DNA from: Pomphorhynchus laevis
Lineage: Eukaryota > Acanthocephala > Palaeacanthocephala > Echinorhynchida > Pomphorhynchidae
Length of the DNA stretch: 64,000 nt
Direction of reading: 5' to 3'
Assembly (NCBI GenBank): GCA_012934845.2
Contig: WNNJ02003636.1
Location: 1-64,000 of the forward strand
Shown here: positions 1-9,914 of the stretch, one piece after another
Layout of the letters: every line of letters starts with the position of its first letter
Numbering within the stretch: position 1 is the first letter of the stretch
Program-made: the position numbers and the translations under genes
Notes under the pieces: generated by a model
The model's input: only the letters and a program-made list of their open reading frames with translations
What the model was told of the DNA's origin: nothing
Databases searched by the model: none

Positions 1-1019
1 CCTCGGCCAGCTTATCAGAATCGCGGTCAAACGATATCAGCATTTGTTTCCATGTTTGCGCGTCCACACCTGATGGCCTTGCTGCACCTGTCGTCTTCTT
101 TGCCATCGATACTATATCCGCTCCCGTTATTTGATTGAATAAAGTGACATGAAACGGAAGTGTTCCTATTATAGAGTGCTTGATCAAACATTCTTTGTGC
201 AAATTCTCGCCATGTGGATGTTTCTCACTTAAGGCCTGTTTGACAGTTAACTGCCCAACTTTTTCGTTTAATTTAAGACACTTGCCAAATGATGCTTTCC
301 CATCAAGAGTTCTCACTGCTCCACCGATATTGCCTCTGAAGACTCCCATCAGAGTTCCAGCTCCAGATAGCCTCACATGTCGTGGAACTTTGTGCCAATT
401 TTCCTCAACCTGATAATTTCTTTTCCCGTCTTTTGTATGTTGAAGGTAACGAGCCTCATCTAATAAATATTGAATCTTCCCAGCGCGCCACAAATCGATC
501 CTTTGACGCAGAGCTTTTCGTGCAATACTTGTTTTCCGAGATTGTAAACGCTGGAGAACGCACTGACACAATATGGTTACTTTTTTTAAAGCGCATTATT
601 GATCTATATCTGTGCAAGCAATTTTGAACAGCGCTGTTAGTTCGCCTATAAACTCTATACTTTCGTTACACCTTGGCAATACACAACTGTTTGGACGCCA
701 TTTGACAACTTCTTCATATATAGAATCCAAACAACCCGATTTTGACAGAATAACGCTTGACTCTTTATCGCTATTTTGCTGTTCACCTGTTGTTTGAGGG
801 ATGCTTGAGACGCGATAAAAACAGTAGACTGAGTTTTCTGCCGGACTATTGCCTTCATTTATATCAATCGAAGCTACTGCCAGAGTTGGTGAAGCGTTGT
901 TGCAACATTGCGCCCGACAGTTTACGCATGGGGTCTTGGACTTAGCGCATCTACATCTCTTACATTTGGCAGCAGAACCGTTACATGTGCAGCAAAGTAT
1001 TTGGTTCGACGAATATAAT
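1..1019 (-). mobile_element. RLE-type retroelement copy A, 5' half (cut by window edge)
   Basis: Read on the minus strand this is the N-terminal part of the element whose second copy runs 5658 to 3057. It starts with a cysteine-rich module (CCTCNG, then CKRCRC, then CVNC) and continues into the region before the reverse transcriptase fingers. The window edge removes the catalytic part. It is about 99% identical to copy B except for a block at 337-390 that is 30 bp longer and unrelated, but keeps the frame. An in-frame stop near 597 is shared with copy B, so the element was already broken before it was duplicated. Family: target-primed retrotransposons with a C-terminal restriction-like endonuclease; the exact clade is not assigned. 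Confidence 0.7.
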
Positions 1020-1061
1020 AATATAATATTATTATATTACTATTATTAATAATAATATTCG
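1010..1061. repeat. AT-rich near-palindrome at the RLE 5' edge
   Basis: A run of TAA/TTA microsatellite units forms a near-palindrome that begins CGAATAT and ends ATATTCG. It lies just upstream of the RLE reading frame and is repeated at 5649-5700. Confidence 0.7.
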
Positions 1062-1111
1062 TTGTCGATCTTCTTTTGTCGATTGTCCAATGTTATTGTT
1101 GTATGTATATT

Positions 1112-1142
1112 ATATTGTGTTTTTAAGCTCTTAAAATTTTTG
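1112..1142 (-). promoter_or_regulatory. Conserved leader motif of RLE elements
   Basis: On the minus strand the motif reads AAAATTTTAAGAGCTTAAAA followed by ACACAATA. It recurs at 5751-5781 (-), 9620-9650 (+) and 58054-58084 (-). At three of these sites it sits just upstream of the cysteine-rich start of an RLE element, so a 5' leader or internal promoter role is inferred. Confidence 0.45.
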
Positions 1143-1159
1143 TTCAGTTTTAATATCAA

Positions 1160-1320
1160 GATGTCTATATCAATATCGTCTTTCGCATCGAGCTGTTAGC
1201 GTGTGGAACATGTTACCGGACTTTTTAATATATATCCATGACATTGATATATTCAAACGAAAATTATTAGAATGGATACGACATCTTTCACAATTCAATG
1301 CATACGTGTCATGAAATTCA
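1160..1320 (+). mobile_element. LINE ORF2 C-terminal fragment
   Basis: The plus strand translates to a C-terminal CR1-like LINE tail (SHRAVSVWNMLPDF, then IFKRKLLEWIRH). The same tail is seen in other copies here, for example SHRAVNA near 43075. Copy 2 of the duplication carries the same segment at 5799-5923 but then diverges. Confidence 0.55.
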
Positions 1321-2215
1321 ACATTTAACCGTTCTTTTTTTGTATCTTCTGGAGAATAACAGAGGCTTTCGATTAATAATTGGATTCATATTTCATATAG
1401 ATTGTAAAAGTTACAAATTTCTATTATCGTAATATGCACTACACATTTTTAATTTTTATTTTTTCTAAAAAAAATAATAATTAAATATCTCAAAATATGA
1501 TTATCCTCGCTTAAAAGCCGAATAAGCACGTACGTATCTCACCAATATTTTCCTTTATGAAAAATAGGAGAACCGGAAAAAGGCGGTATTTAACTAAGCA
1601 TTACCACAAGGAAGATTTTATAATTAATTTTTGTGACTATAAATTTAATACACCGTAATAGGAAGATTCACTATCTAATGAAAAAGTGTTTGCAATATAG
1701 GTCAACGGAAAACACAAATGAGATGTAAGCAAATGATATAAGCGAAATACTCCTGCGTTCAGGTATATGCAGCATATGCACAGTATATAATTTGTATTTC
1801 ATATCATAAAATTTCACTAAAAAACTAACGTAAGTTTATTTAAGGTTTCATAGTTATTTTACAAAGTTTATCTATAGTTAATTTTAACACTTCTTCGACT
1901 TCGTGGTTATAGCGATGTCTGATTGTAACTCAATTAATTTCAAATAATAATAAATAATAACAGAATAATCAGAGCAATTTTATTATCAACTTCTGCCGCC
2001 TTTAACGATGAAGCATTTAAAGTAGAAAATCTCCTTACAAAGAAAGCATACAAGGGTTTTTAGTGCTAGATACCAAGGCCTTGTATTCTTTAATACAATG
2101 CCTTTAATAACAAAATAATAATTATACAACCTAATTAATTTCAAATGTGACCCAATTAATTGGGCTACATTTGAAATTACGGAACAATTAAAGTACTTTG
2201 TACTATGATCTTGCA
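1321..2215. other. Non-coding AT-rich stretch, no gene seen
   Basis: No open frame with recognisable protein similarity. It holds a 44-bp near-palindrome at 2136-2179 whose centre is CCCAATTAATTGGG. The stretch is repeated at 6242-7030 (palindrome at 6951-6994). Confidence 0.6.
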
Positions 2216-2404
2216 TCTAGAAGTGAATAACATCAATGAAGCTCAGCATGGTTTAAGCCACATAGTTTTACTGTGACTAACCTTGTAGCATATCAGAGTA
2301 GTTTGTCGGATACAGTTATACTGGGAATAGGGATAGATGCGATGATATTTGATTTTTCAAAAGCTTTCCTGCACATCCCCCTTATTGATAGACTATCGTT
2401 ATGT
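2216..2404 (+). mobile_element. CR1-like LINE reverse transcriptase scrap
   Basis: Translation in two frames gives EAQHGLS, TNLVAYQSSL and DAMIFDFSKAF, the fingers-to-palm motif A region of CR1-type reverse transcriptases (family form AQHGFR, TNLV, DVIFFDFSKAFD). It is joined directly to an L2-A 3' end. A copy lies at 7031-7219. Confidence 0.6.
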
Positions 2405-3056
2405 AGCTTAAACCTTTCGTTAGAGATAAAGTACGCTCATCTACCTTGATACTCCGCAACCTCCGTCAAGTTCGTAGATTGATCGATTTCCCTTCTTGTA
2501 TGACTCTCATATCATCTCTCCTTTTTTCTAGACTCGATTATTGTCTTAGTCTATTTTCCAACTCACCTAAATCCACTCTTCTTCCCCTACAACGCATCGT
2601 CAACGCAGCTGTCCGAATTCTCCTCCGTCTTCGTCGTTTTGATCACACATCCTACCATCTTGCTTCTCTCCATTTGCCTACAATTTATTGTCGTGTTCAA
2701 ATTCGTCTTCTTATCGTTGCTTTCCGCCTTGTAACTTTTCATACCCCTTCATTTCTCAACCTTCATTTTCTTGATAATTCCCGTCCTGTTTACTGTTCCT
2801 TGCGTTCCTGTAATTCCCTTCTTTTACATGTCCCAAACTACTCTACCTCCTTTGGACTCCGCTCCTTCCTGGTGGCTGCTCCTCTATCGTGGAATCATCT
2901 GCCCATTCATATACGCCAATCAACTTCCCTGCAGTGCTTCAAACGACAAATCCGATCCCATCTGAACAATTTAACTGCTTGACTTTCTCATTTTTGTTTG
3001 TGGACTTGTAAGCGTACAGCTTGTACGCATTTGCCACATTAAATAAATTTGTATTA
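2405..3056 (+). mobile_element. L2-A LINE, 5'-truncated 3' end (copy 1)
   Basis: The last about 190 codons of L2-A ORF2 (from LKPFVRDKVRSS to SHLNNLTA) and a short 3' UTR. The UTR contains the terminal hairpin at 3012-3028 (stem GCGTACA, loop GCT), then TTTGCCACATTAAATAAA and a short TTATT-type tail. The frame is open from 2446 to 2982. Truncation at the 5' end is normal for target-primed insertion. Confidence 0.88.
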
Positions 3057-5210
3057 TTATTTGCAAGTAGATGCCTTTTCAAATAAATAATTTGATTCTA
3101 TTGATGTCAGCAGAGGCTCGGTTACGATATTTTGACTTGCACCTGATAACAAGTTTCGCAGGAGATCACGAATCACATTGTGTCTGATTATTGTCTTGCC
3201 AGATAGACGACAAGAGAGAGTGTGAGTAACAGAATTATCCTCCCCACAAACGCATGTCTTAAACGCGTTGACAAGTGGCCATCCGTATCTTGTTGACAAA
3301 CCATCATAAAACTCCTCGCGACGTAGTCTGTATAACCGATCATCGTTAACCCTGGCAGAAAGCCAAGTAGAAGAGCCTTTTATTGTCGCGTGCATTAACG
3401 AATTACGAAACAATTTGTCGCTCCCATTCACAATTTCGGAAAACAAGGAGTCTGAAATATGTTTCTTTATTCTTCTAATTTCCGCTGCTACTATAGTCTG
3501 AGCTTTGTTTAGTTCAATTCCCGTTAAACCACTTTCAAGTGGATTACACATAGCCTCCGACCACTGCCACTCACGCAAGACAAAATCTGAAGGATCCTTA
3601 ATGCCTATTCCACCCCTGCTTGTCGACAAAGCAATAATCCGTCTCATTTGATCTGATTTAAGTTGCTGACCGGTGAGATTTGGTAGAAGGCACCCTTTTA
3701 TTTTCTGTTCCAATTTTTCCCCGGCCTTACCTTCGAAGCGACATGCCCTAAAAATGTGAGTCCATTTGTGTTGGAGTGACACCATGTAGGCAGAATATGC
3801 GAGCTGCGGATCGATTTTCGCGATTTCTGCTAGTCGTTGGATCATGATCATCCAATTCTCTATTTTGTCATCCAGCCATGATTTTTCATATTCGGCCGAT
3901 CCAATAGGACATCCCAGGAGTTCAACGCCCGTGTTGGTGACTGACACATCCAAGGCATTGAACAATGATTTTGTTTCACTATTTTCGGAGGGAACAAATA
4001 TTTTACATTTCCTAGCATTGACAAAGAAGCCATATTGAGGTCCAAGTGTTTGCATCCTCTCCAAATATCCCGCAAGATCCTTCGCTGTTCCTACGCAAGA
4101 CACATCATCTGCATACCATTTTTGCTGGATATTTGGAAAAGCATGTTTTAATTTTTCCATCAGAGGAAGAGTTGCTGCGGCAAAGGCAACCATAGACAGC
4201 GGGTCTCCCTGTGTAAAACCCTCTTGGGATCTCATTGTTTCACCGTCAATTATCATAGTGGGATCATCATGATAAGTGTTTGTTAAAATGTTAACTAGTG
4301 GTAGACACACACTACTCATATTAGCCAAAGCAAGTTTTCTATTAACGCGATTGAACGCGTTGTCAGCGTCTATAAGCAGCAAGCATTTGTAATTCTGTTC
4401 AAATAAACACGACCGAATGTACCGAACCACATACTCCCGGCCACAACGTTGTCCCGCACATAATTGTGTATTTCCTGCAACTGATTGTATGTGCATAGAA
4501 ATCGTTCTAATTACGACTTTGGCCATTATCCTACGATACACTTCGCCAATCCCGATAGGCCTAATTCCATCAGACTTTTCTAAGGCAATCAACCTTGAGG
4601 CAACCAAAGCTACAGCTGATTCTCGTGGAACAATTTCATAGGCTAAACGTCTTGTCATACCAGCTAATGCCTGGGCCAGCTTATCAGAATCGCGGTCAAA
4701 CGATATCAGCATTTGTTTCCATGTTTGCGCGTCCACACCTGATGGCCTTGCTGCACCTGTCGTCTTCTTTGCCATCGATACTATATCCGCTCCCGTTATT
4801 TGATTGAATAAAGTGACATGAAACGGAAGTGTTCCTATTATAGAGTGCTTGATCAAACATTCTTTGTGCAAATTCTCGCCATGTGGATGTTTCTCACTTA
4901 AGGCCTGTTTGACAGTTAACTGCCCAACTTTTTCGTTTAATTTAAGACACTTGCCAAATGATGCTTTCCCATCAAGAGTTCTCACTGCTCCACCGATATT
5001 GCCTCTGAGCATGAGTCGTGTGAACGTCTTGTGCCAATTTTCCTCAACCTGACAATTTCTTTTCCCGTCTTTTGTATGTTGAAGGTAACGAGCCTCATCT
5101 AATAAATATTTAATCTTCCCAGCGCTCCACAAATCGATCCTTTGACACAGAGCTTTTCGTGCAATACTTGTTTTCCGAGATTGTAAACGCTGGAGAACGC
5201 ACTGACACAA
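3057..5210 (-). CDS. RLE-type retroelement reverse transcriptase (copy B)
   Basis: A 717-residue frame encoding a reverse transcriptase that would make DNA from the element's RNA at a nicked chromosomal target. Visible motifs: SDGIRPIGIGE (about 213-223), palm motif A DADNAFN (281-287), TQGDP (333-337) and the catalytic YADD (366-369). Near the C-terminus a Cys-Cys-His-Cys knuckle (C653, C655, H663, C667) is followed by IRHNVIRDLL, as in RLE elements. The frame then stops at the junction with the L2-A tail at 3056, so the expected nuclease domain is absent. The frame continues upstream past one in-frame stop near 5236 into the cysteine-rich N-terminus. The start given is a TTG within that longer frame, not a convincing initiation codon. 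Related frames are widespread in animal genomes; the clade name is left open. Confidence 0.8.
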   Translation of the reverse strand: MCQCVLQRLQSRKTSIARKALCQRIDLWSAGKIKYLLDEARYLQHTKDGKRNCQVEENWHKTFTRLMLRGNIGGAVRTLDGKASFGKCLKLNEKVGQLTVKQALSEKHPHGENLHKECLIKHSIIGTLPFHVTLFNQITGADIVSMAKKTTGAARPSGVDAQTWKQMLISFDRDSDKLAQALAGMTRRLAYEIVPRESAVALVASRLIALEKSDGIRPIGIGEVYRRIMAKVVIRTISMHIQSVAGNTQLCAGQRCGREYVVRYIRSCLFEQNYKCLLLIDADNAFNRVNRKLALANMSSVCLPLVNILTNTYHDDPTMIIDGETMRSQEGFTQGDPLSMVAFAAATLPLMEKLKHAFPNIQQKWYADDVSCVGTAKDLAGYLERMQTLGPQYGFFVNARKCKIFVPSENSETKSLFNALDVSVTNTGVELLGCPIGSAEYEKSWLDDKIENWMIMIQRLAEIAKIDPQLAYSAYMVSLQHKWTHIFRACRFEGKAGEKLEQKIKGCLLPNLTGQQLKSDQMRRIIALSTSRGGIGIKDPSDFVLREWQWSEAMCNPLESGLTGIELNKAQTIVAAEIRRIKKHISDSLFSEIVNGSDKLFRNSLMHATIKGSSTWLSARVNDDRLYRLRREEFYDGLSTRYGWPLVNAFKTCVCGEDNSVTHTLSCRLSGKTIIRHNVIRDLLRNLLSGASQNIVTEPLLTSIESNYLFEKASTCK

Positions 5211-5658
5211 TATGGTTACTTTTTTTAAAGCGCATTATTGATCTATATCTGTGCAAGCAATTTTGAACAGCGCTGTTAGTTCGCCTATAAACTCTATACT
5301 TTCGTTACACCTTGGCAATACACAACTGTTTGGACGCCATTTGACAACTTCTTCATATATAGAATCCAAACAACCCGATTTTGACAGAATAACGCTTGAC
5401 TCTTTATCGCTATTTTGCTGTTCACCTGTTGTTTGAGGGATGCTTGAGACGCGATAAAAACAGTAGACTGAGTTTTCTGCCGGACTATTGCCTTCATTTA
5501 TATCAATCGAAGCTACTGCCAGAGTTGGTGAAGCGTTGTTGCAACATTGCGCCCGGCAGTTTACGCATGGGGTCTTGGACTTAGCGCATCTACATCTCTT
5601 ACATTTGGCAGCAGAACCGTTACATGTGCAGCAAAGTATTTGGTTCGACGAATATAAT
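5211..5658 (-). pseudogene. RLE retroelement N-terminal cysteine-rich region
   Basis: The minus strand encodes a cysteine-rich module (CCTCNG, CKRCRC, CVNC, CCNN) followed by a linker, ending at an in-frame stop near 5236 just before the reverse transcriptase frame. The spacing of cysteines matches the separate small frame at 9675-9836. Such modules probably bind nucleic acid. Copy A has the same stop, so it predates the duplication. Confidence 0.6.
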
Positions 5659-5700
5659 AATATAATATTATTATATTACTATTATTAATAATAATATTCG
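5649..5700. repeat. AT-rich near-palindrome (second copy)
   Basis: Duplicate of the 1010-1061 palindrome, offset by 4639 bp. Confidence 0.7.
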
Positions 5701-5750
5701 TTGTCGATCTTCTTTTGTCGATTGTCCAATGTTATTGTTGTATGTATATT

Positions 5751-5781
5751 ATATTGTGTTTTTAAGCTCTTAAAATTTTTG
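5751..5781 (-). promoter_or_regulatory. Conserved leader motif of RLE elements (copy 2)
   Basis: Duplicate of the 1112-1142 leader motif with the central palindrome TTTAAGAGCTTAAA. Confidence 0.45.
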
Positions 5782-5798
5782 TTCAGTTTTAATATCAA

Positions 5799-6241
5799 GA
5801 TGTCTATATCAATATCGTCTTTCGCATCGAGCTGTTAGCGTGTGGAACATGTTACCGGACTTTTTAATATATATCCATGACATTGATATATTCAAACGAA
5901 AATTATTAGAATGGATACGACATCCTGATCAGCAAACTATCCGAATGGCATACCCGTCAGATCAACGATAATTTCAACAATTTAACCTCGTTTTTTTTCT
6001 CTTTTTTTGTTTGTCTATCTTTCTATGTGAGCAGACTAAACAGCCTCTGGCTTTGTCTTGTGTATTAATAATATTTGATAAATGATAAGATAATAATATC
6101 TTAATAATATCTCAATAATAAGATATTTGATAAAAATGTTATCTCAAAAAATATTTTTTTATCATATTTACTAACTTTTACTTGATATACTTTTTATATG
6201 TTATGAACAATTGTCTACTGATAGGTATTTAACATTTTAGG
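5799..6241 (+). mobile_element. LINE 3' end with its own 3' UTR
   Basis: The first 125 bp match 1160-1285 (LINE C-terminus). From 5924 it differs completely from copy 1, with a pyrimidine-rich stretch and an AT-rich tail, until the two copies rejoin at 6242/1428. It looks like one LINE end replaced by another. Confidence 0.5.
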
Positions 6242-7030
6242 TCGTAATATGCACTACACATTTTTAATTTTTATTTTTTCTAAAAAAAATAATAATTAAA
6301 TATCTCAAAATATGATTATCCTCGCTTAAAAGCCGAATAAGCACGTACGTATCTCACCAATATTTTCCTTTATGAAAAATAGGAGAACCGGAAAAAGGCG
6401 GTATTTAACTAAGCATTACCACAAGGAAGATTTTATAATTAATTTTTGTGACTATAAATTTAATACACCGTAATAGGAAGATTCACTATCTAATGAAAAA
6501 GTGTTTGCAATATAGGTCAACGGAAAACACAAATGAGATGTAAGCAAATGATATAAGCGAAATACTCCTGCGTTCAGGTATATGCAGCATATGCACAGTA
6601 TATAATTTGTATTTCATATCATAAAATTTCACTAAAAAACTAACGTAAGTTTATTTAAGGTTTCATAGTTATTTTACAAAGTTTATCTATAGTTAATTTT
6701 AACACTTCTTCGACTTCGTGGTTATAGCGATGTCTGATTGTAACTCAATTAATTTCAAATAATAATAAATAATAACAGAATAATCAGAGCAATTTTATTA
6801 TCAACTTCTGCCGCCTTTAACGATGAAGCATTTAAAGTAGAAAATCTCCTTACAAAGAAAGCATACAAGGGTTTTTAGTGCTAGATACCAAGGCCTTGTA
6901 TTCTTTAATACAATGCCTTTAATAACAAAATAATAATTATACAACCTAATTAATTTCAAATGTGACCCAATTAATTGGGCTACATTTGAAATTACGGAAC
7001 AATTAAAGTACTTTGTACTATGATCTTGCA
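6242..7030. other. Non-coding stretch, duplicate of 1428-2215
   Basis: No gene seen. It is nearly identical to the first copy and includes the 44-bp near-palindrome at 6951-6994. Confidence 0.6.
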
Positions 7031-7219
7031 TCTAGAAGTGAATAACATCAATGACGCTCAGCATGGTTTAAGCCACATAGTTTTACTGTGACTAACCTTG
7101 TAGCATATCAGAGTAGTTTGTCGGATACAGTTATACTGGGAATAGGGATAGATGCGATGATATTTGATTTTTCAAAAGCTTTCCTGCACATCCCCCTTAT
7201 TGATAGACTATCGTTATGT
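7031..7219 (+). mobile_element. CR1-like LINE reverse transcriptase scrap (copy 2)
   Basis: Duplicate of 2216-2404, with the same AQHGL, TNLVAY and IFDFSKAF remnants. Confidence 0.6.
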
Positions 7220-7945
7220 AGCTTAAACCTTTCGTTAGAGATAAAGTACGCTTATCTACCTTGATACTCCGCAACCTCCGTCAAGTTCGTAGATTGATCG
7301 ATTTCCCTTCTTGTATGACTCTCATATAATCTCTCCTTTTTTCTAGACTCGATTATTGTCTTAGTCTATTTTCCAACTCACCTAAATCCACTCTTCTTCC
7401 CCTACAACGCATCGTCAACGCAGCTGTCCGAATTCTCCTCCGTCTTCGTCGTTTTGATCATACATCCTACCATCTTGCTTCTCTCGATTTGCCTACAATT
7501 TATTGTCGTGTTCAAATTCGTCTTCTTATCGTTGCTTTCCGCCTTGTAACTTTTCATACCCCTTCATTTCTCAACCTTCCTTTTCTTGATAATTCTCGTC
7601 CTGTTTACTGTTCCTTGCGTTCCTGTAATTCCCTTCTTTTACATGTCCCAAACTACTCTACCTCCTTTGGACTCCGCTCCTTCCTGGTGGCTGCTCCTCT
7701 ATCGTGGAATCATCTGCCCATTCATATACTATCGATTTTGACTATCGATTTGTCAGCAACTGTGAGCTATGCTCGTAACGTTGTCTACATAATAATAATA
7801 ATACGCCAATCAACTTCCCTGCAGTGCTTCAAACGACAAATCCGATCCCATTTTAACAATTTATCCGCTTGACTTTTTCATTTTTGTTTGTGGACTTGTA
7901 AGCGTACAGCTTGTACGCATTTGCCACATTAAATAATTTTTTATT
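7220..7945 (+). mobile_element. L2-A LINE 3' end (copy 2) with 75-bp insertion
   Basis: Duplicate of the 2405-3056 L2-A end, terminal hairpin at 7902-7918. It differs by an insertion of about 75 bp at 7728-7802 that ends in an AAT run and splits the codons for PIHI and RQST. It also carries a stop earlier in the frame near 7327. Confidence 0.85.
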
Positions 7946-8345
7946 ATTATTGATGGTCGACTTAAAACATGTATTCAATCATTCCTCTCCAATCACTATT
8001 CGGCAGTTAGTGTCAAAGGTTGCATCTCTAGCTAGTCAGCAATCTCTCACGGTGTGCCACATGGCTGTATATTGGGTCCAGTGATCTTCAATGTATAAAT
8101 TAATGATATGATTAACGTCAAATCCACTAATTGCACCTTATACGCTGATGACTTAGAGATTTAGAATCTAATATAAAACGAATATAATTTTGTTATTGAG
8201 CTGCAGCGCTGCTTTGATTCAGAAGCCAGATGATGATATAAATAAGTGCAAGCATATACATACAGGGCCAAGTAAAATCGAAGGGATAGACAATGGAAGC
8301 GTTGAAAAAGTATCATATTTCAATAATCTTAGTGTGATTTAAAAA
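7946..8345 (+). mobile_element. CR1-like LINE palm fragment, degraded
   Basis: Frame pieces read DGRLKTCIQSFLSNHYS, HGVPHGCILGPVIFNV and CTLYADDLEI, which are palm motif B (GVPQGSVLGP) and the catalytic YADD of a CR1-type reverse transcriptase, then KCKHIHTGPSKIEG. Several stops and frameshifts; no intact frame. Confidence 0.65.
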
Positions 8346-8850
8346 AATTGATTTATTTTTACGTGGCAAATGCGCGCCGGCGCACGCTTACATGACCACG
8401 AAGAAAAAAATCAAATCATGTGTCGGGAATGTGGAAACGGAGGAGATATTTGAATGTGGCAAAGGAGGAAGCGCGGCGGACGTCGAGAGGGAGCTAATTC
8501 CAGGCAAAAGGGGCGGCGACGAAGAAGGATAGGAGAAAAGGGAGATTGGTGAACGATGAGGAGCCGACAGCGGAGACAAAATGTTACGAGAAGGCGGAGT
8601 TGTATGCGAATGTAGATGGTGGGCCAAGAGAGTTGAGCAAGATATGTGGATGTGTGATTGAAGCGACGGAGATGTAGGAGCACCTAAACGGCTGAAATGA
8701 TGCGTTGTAGGGTAGGATGATGGATTTTTGGGGAATTGACGAAAATGCTGAGGCAGAAATCGATTTTAGGGAAGCGAATCGATGAAACAAGAGATATACA
8801 AAAACGGAAGTCGATAAGTTAACAACGGAAGTGTTTGTTAGCAAATATAT
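8346..8850 (-). mobile_element. L2-B LINE, 3' fragment
   Basis: The minus strand holds the last about 140 codons of L2-B ORF2 in broken frames (RFNHTSTYLAQLSWPTI and relatives). The 3' hairpin is at 8372-8387 (stem GCGTGC with GCGCGC, one G-T wobble). Diverged from the younger L2-B copies, so an older insertion. Confidence 0.8.
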
Positions 8851-9420
8851 GGAGACAATACTTTACGTTCAACATATCACATCCAAATACCAGCGTATGC
8901 CAGGCCTGCTAAGACGTTCGTTTGGCCAGCTTGATCCAGTCATTTTTCCGCGTTGTTCTTCACGCTTATAAAGATACTTGTGTTGTATGCGACCTCTTTT
9001 ACATATCACAGTTTCGAGGCGAATTAGACAGAAAAATTCTTGCGACAAGTGACCCATCTCATGCCTTCATTGCGAGCTGTCAAATACAATAAACGACATA
9101 TGTCGCTGAATGTTAATACTGTTGAGCGATCGCTGTCATATGATGATGTTGTGTACATATTGTTGGTACTATCTATACTTAATCTATTCTCGAAACGTCA
9201 GTTTACAATTCGTCCTTACGACCGTTACGAGAACACATACTGATAATAAAAAACAGACTACGGCCAAAATCCAGCTTTGATACGATAAACGATCAAATAT
9301 CTGACCTGTGAAATGGCCTTGCTGCTTCAACGATCAACCTAAGCTAGTTAAAAAATTAAAGCGTTTATAAAAATCACGGCAATGAGTTTTTTCTTTCTTT
9401 TATTTCCAGAGTTTATTTCC
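8851..9420. other. No recognisable gene
   Basis: Two short overlapping frames on opposite strands (8869-9057 and 9040-9243) resemble nothing I know. The rest is AT-rich. Confidence 0.5.
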
Positions 9421-9592
9421 AAAGTACTAGAAAAATTAAATAAAATAGAAAAATAGAAAAGATAAGTTAAACAAAAGAATCGTTTACATCTTTACAAAAT
9501 ATTTAACGTTACGTCATGTTTATTATTCGGCATAATAATATTGGAGTTTTTATGAATGTAATGAGCCTCAAGAATTTTTCTATTTAAATAAT
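9421..9592 (-). mobile_element. Penelope-like element 3' end fragment
   Basis: This is the reverse complement of the end of the Penelope-like element at 45335-45470: it shares the sequence coding HKNSSIIMPNNKHDVTLNIL and the downstream AT-rich tail. Only the extreme 3' end is present. Confidence 0.7.
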
Positions 9593-9619
9593 TGGCTTTA
9601 TTATCATTATTATTAAAGG

Positions 9620-9650
9620 AAAAAAATTTTAACAGCTTAAATACACAATA
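9620..9650 (+). promoter_or_regulatory. Conserved leader motif of RLE elements (copy 3)
   Basis: AAAATTTTAACAGCTTAAAT followed by ACACAATA, 25 bp upstream of the small cysteine-rich frame at 9675. The orientation and position match the leader copies at 1112 and 5751. Confidence 0.45.
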
Positions 9651-9674
9651 GATAACATACAATTAAATATACAA

Positions 9675-9836
9675 ATGGTCGAACAATCTGCGAACAAGAG
9701 ATGCTGTCCATGTAATGGACAGACTGCGGTATGCAAAGGATGCATATGCGTTAGAAACGGTAAAATGTGCATTAATTGCTGTGCACATAGATGTTCGAAC
9801 CGTGCACAATTAGTGCAACCTCAACTTCCAAATTAA
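9675..9836 (+). CDS. Small cysteine-rich protein, RLE retroelement N-terminus
   Basis: A 53-residue frame from ATG to TAA. It contains CCPCNG, CKGCIC, CINCC and CSN, a cysteine pattern that aligns with the N-terminus of the 5658-3057 element (CCTCNG, CKRCRC, CVNC, CCNN). It is probably a 5' scrap of a related RLE element: the conserved leader lies upstream and no reverse transcriptase follows. Such modules in other retroelements bind nucleic acid. Whether it is expressed as a stand-alone peptide cannot be judged. Confidence 0.55.
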   Translation: MVEQSANKRCCPCNGQTAVCKGCICVRNGKMCINCCAHRCSNRAQLVQPQLPN

Positions 9837-9914
9837 AATTGTCCAACAACAGACATCTTAACGAACAATTCAGATAATAAAGATATCCAAATTTTATTGA
9901 TTCAAAAAACTATT

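Noticed and set aside
1986-2216. Minus-strand frame of 76 residues (repeated at 6801-7031)
   Set aside because: AT-rich, no motif, and it includes half of the palindrome. It is repeated only because the whole block is duplicated.
8388-8683. Overlapping minus-strand frames as a host gene
   Set aside because: They are frame-shifted pieces of the L2-B C-terminus.
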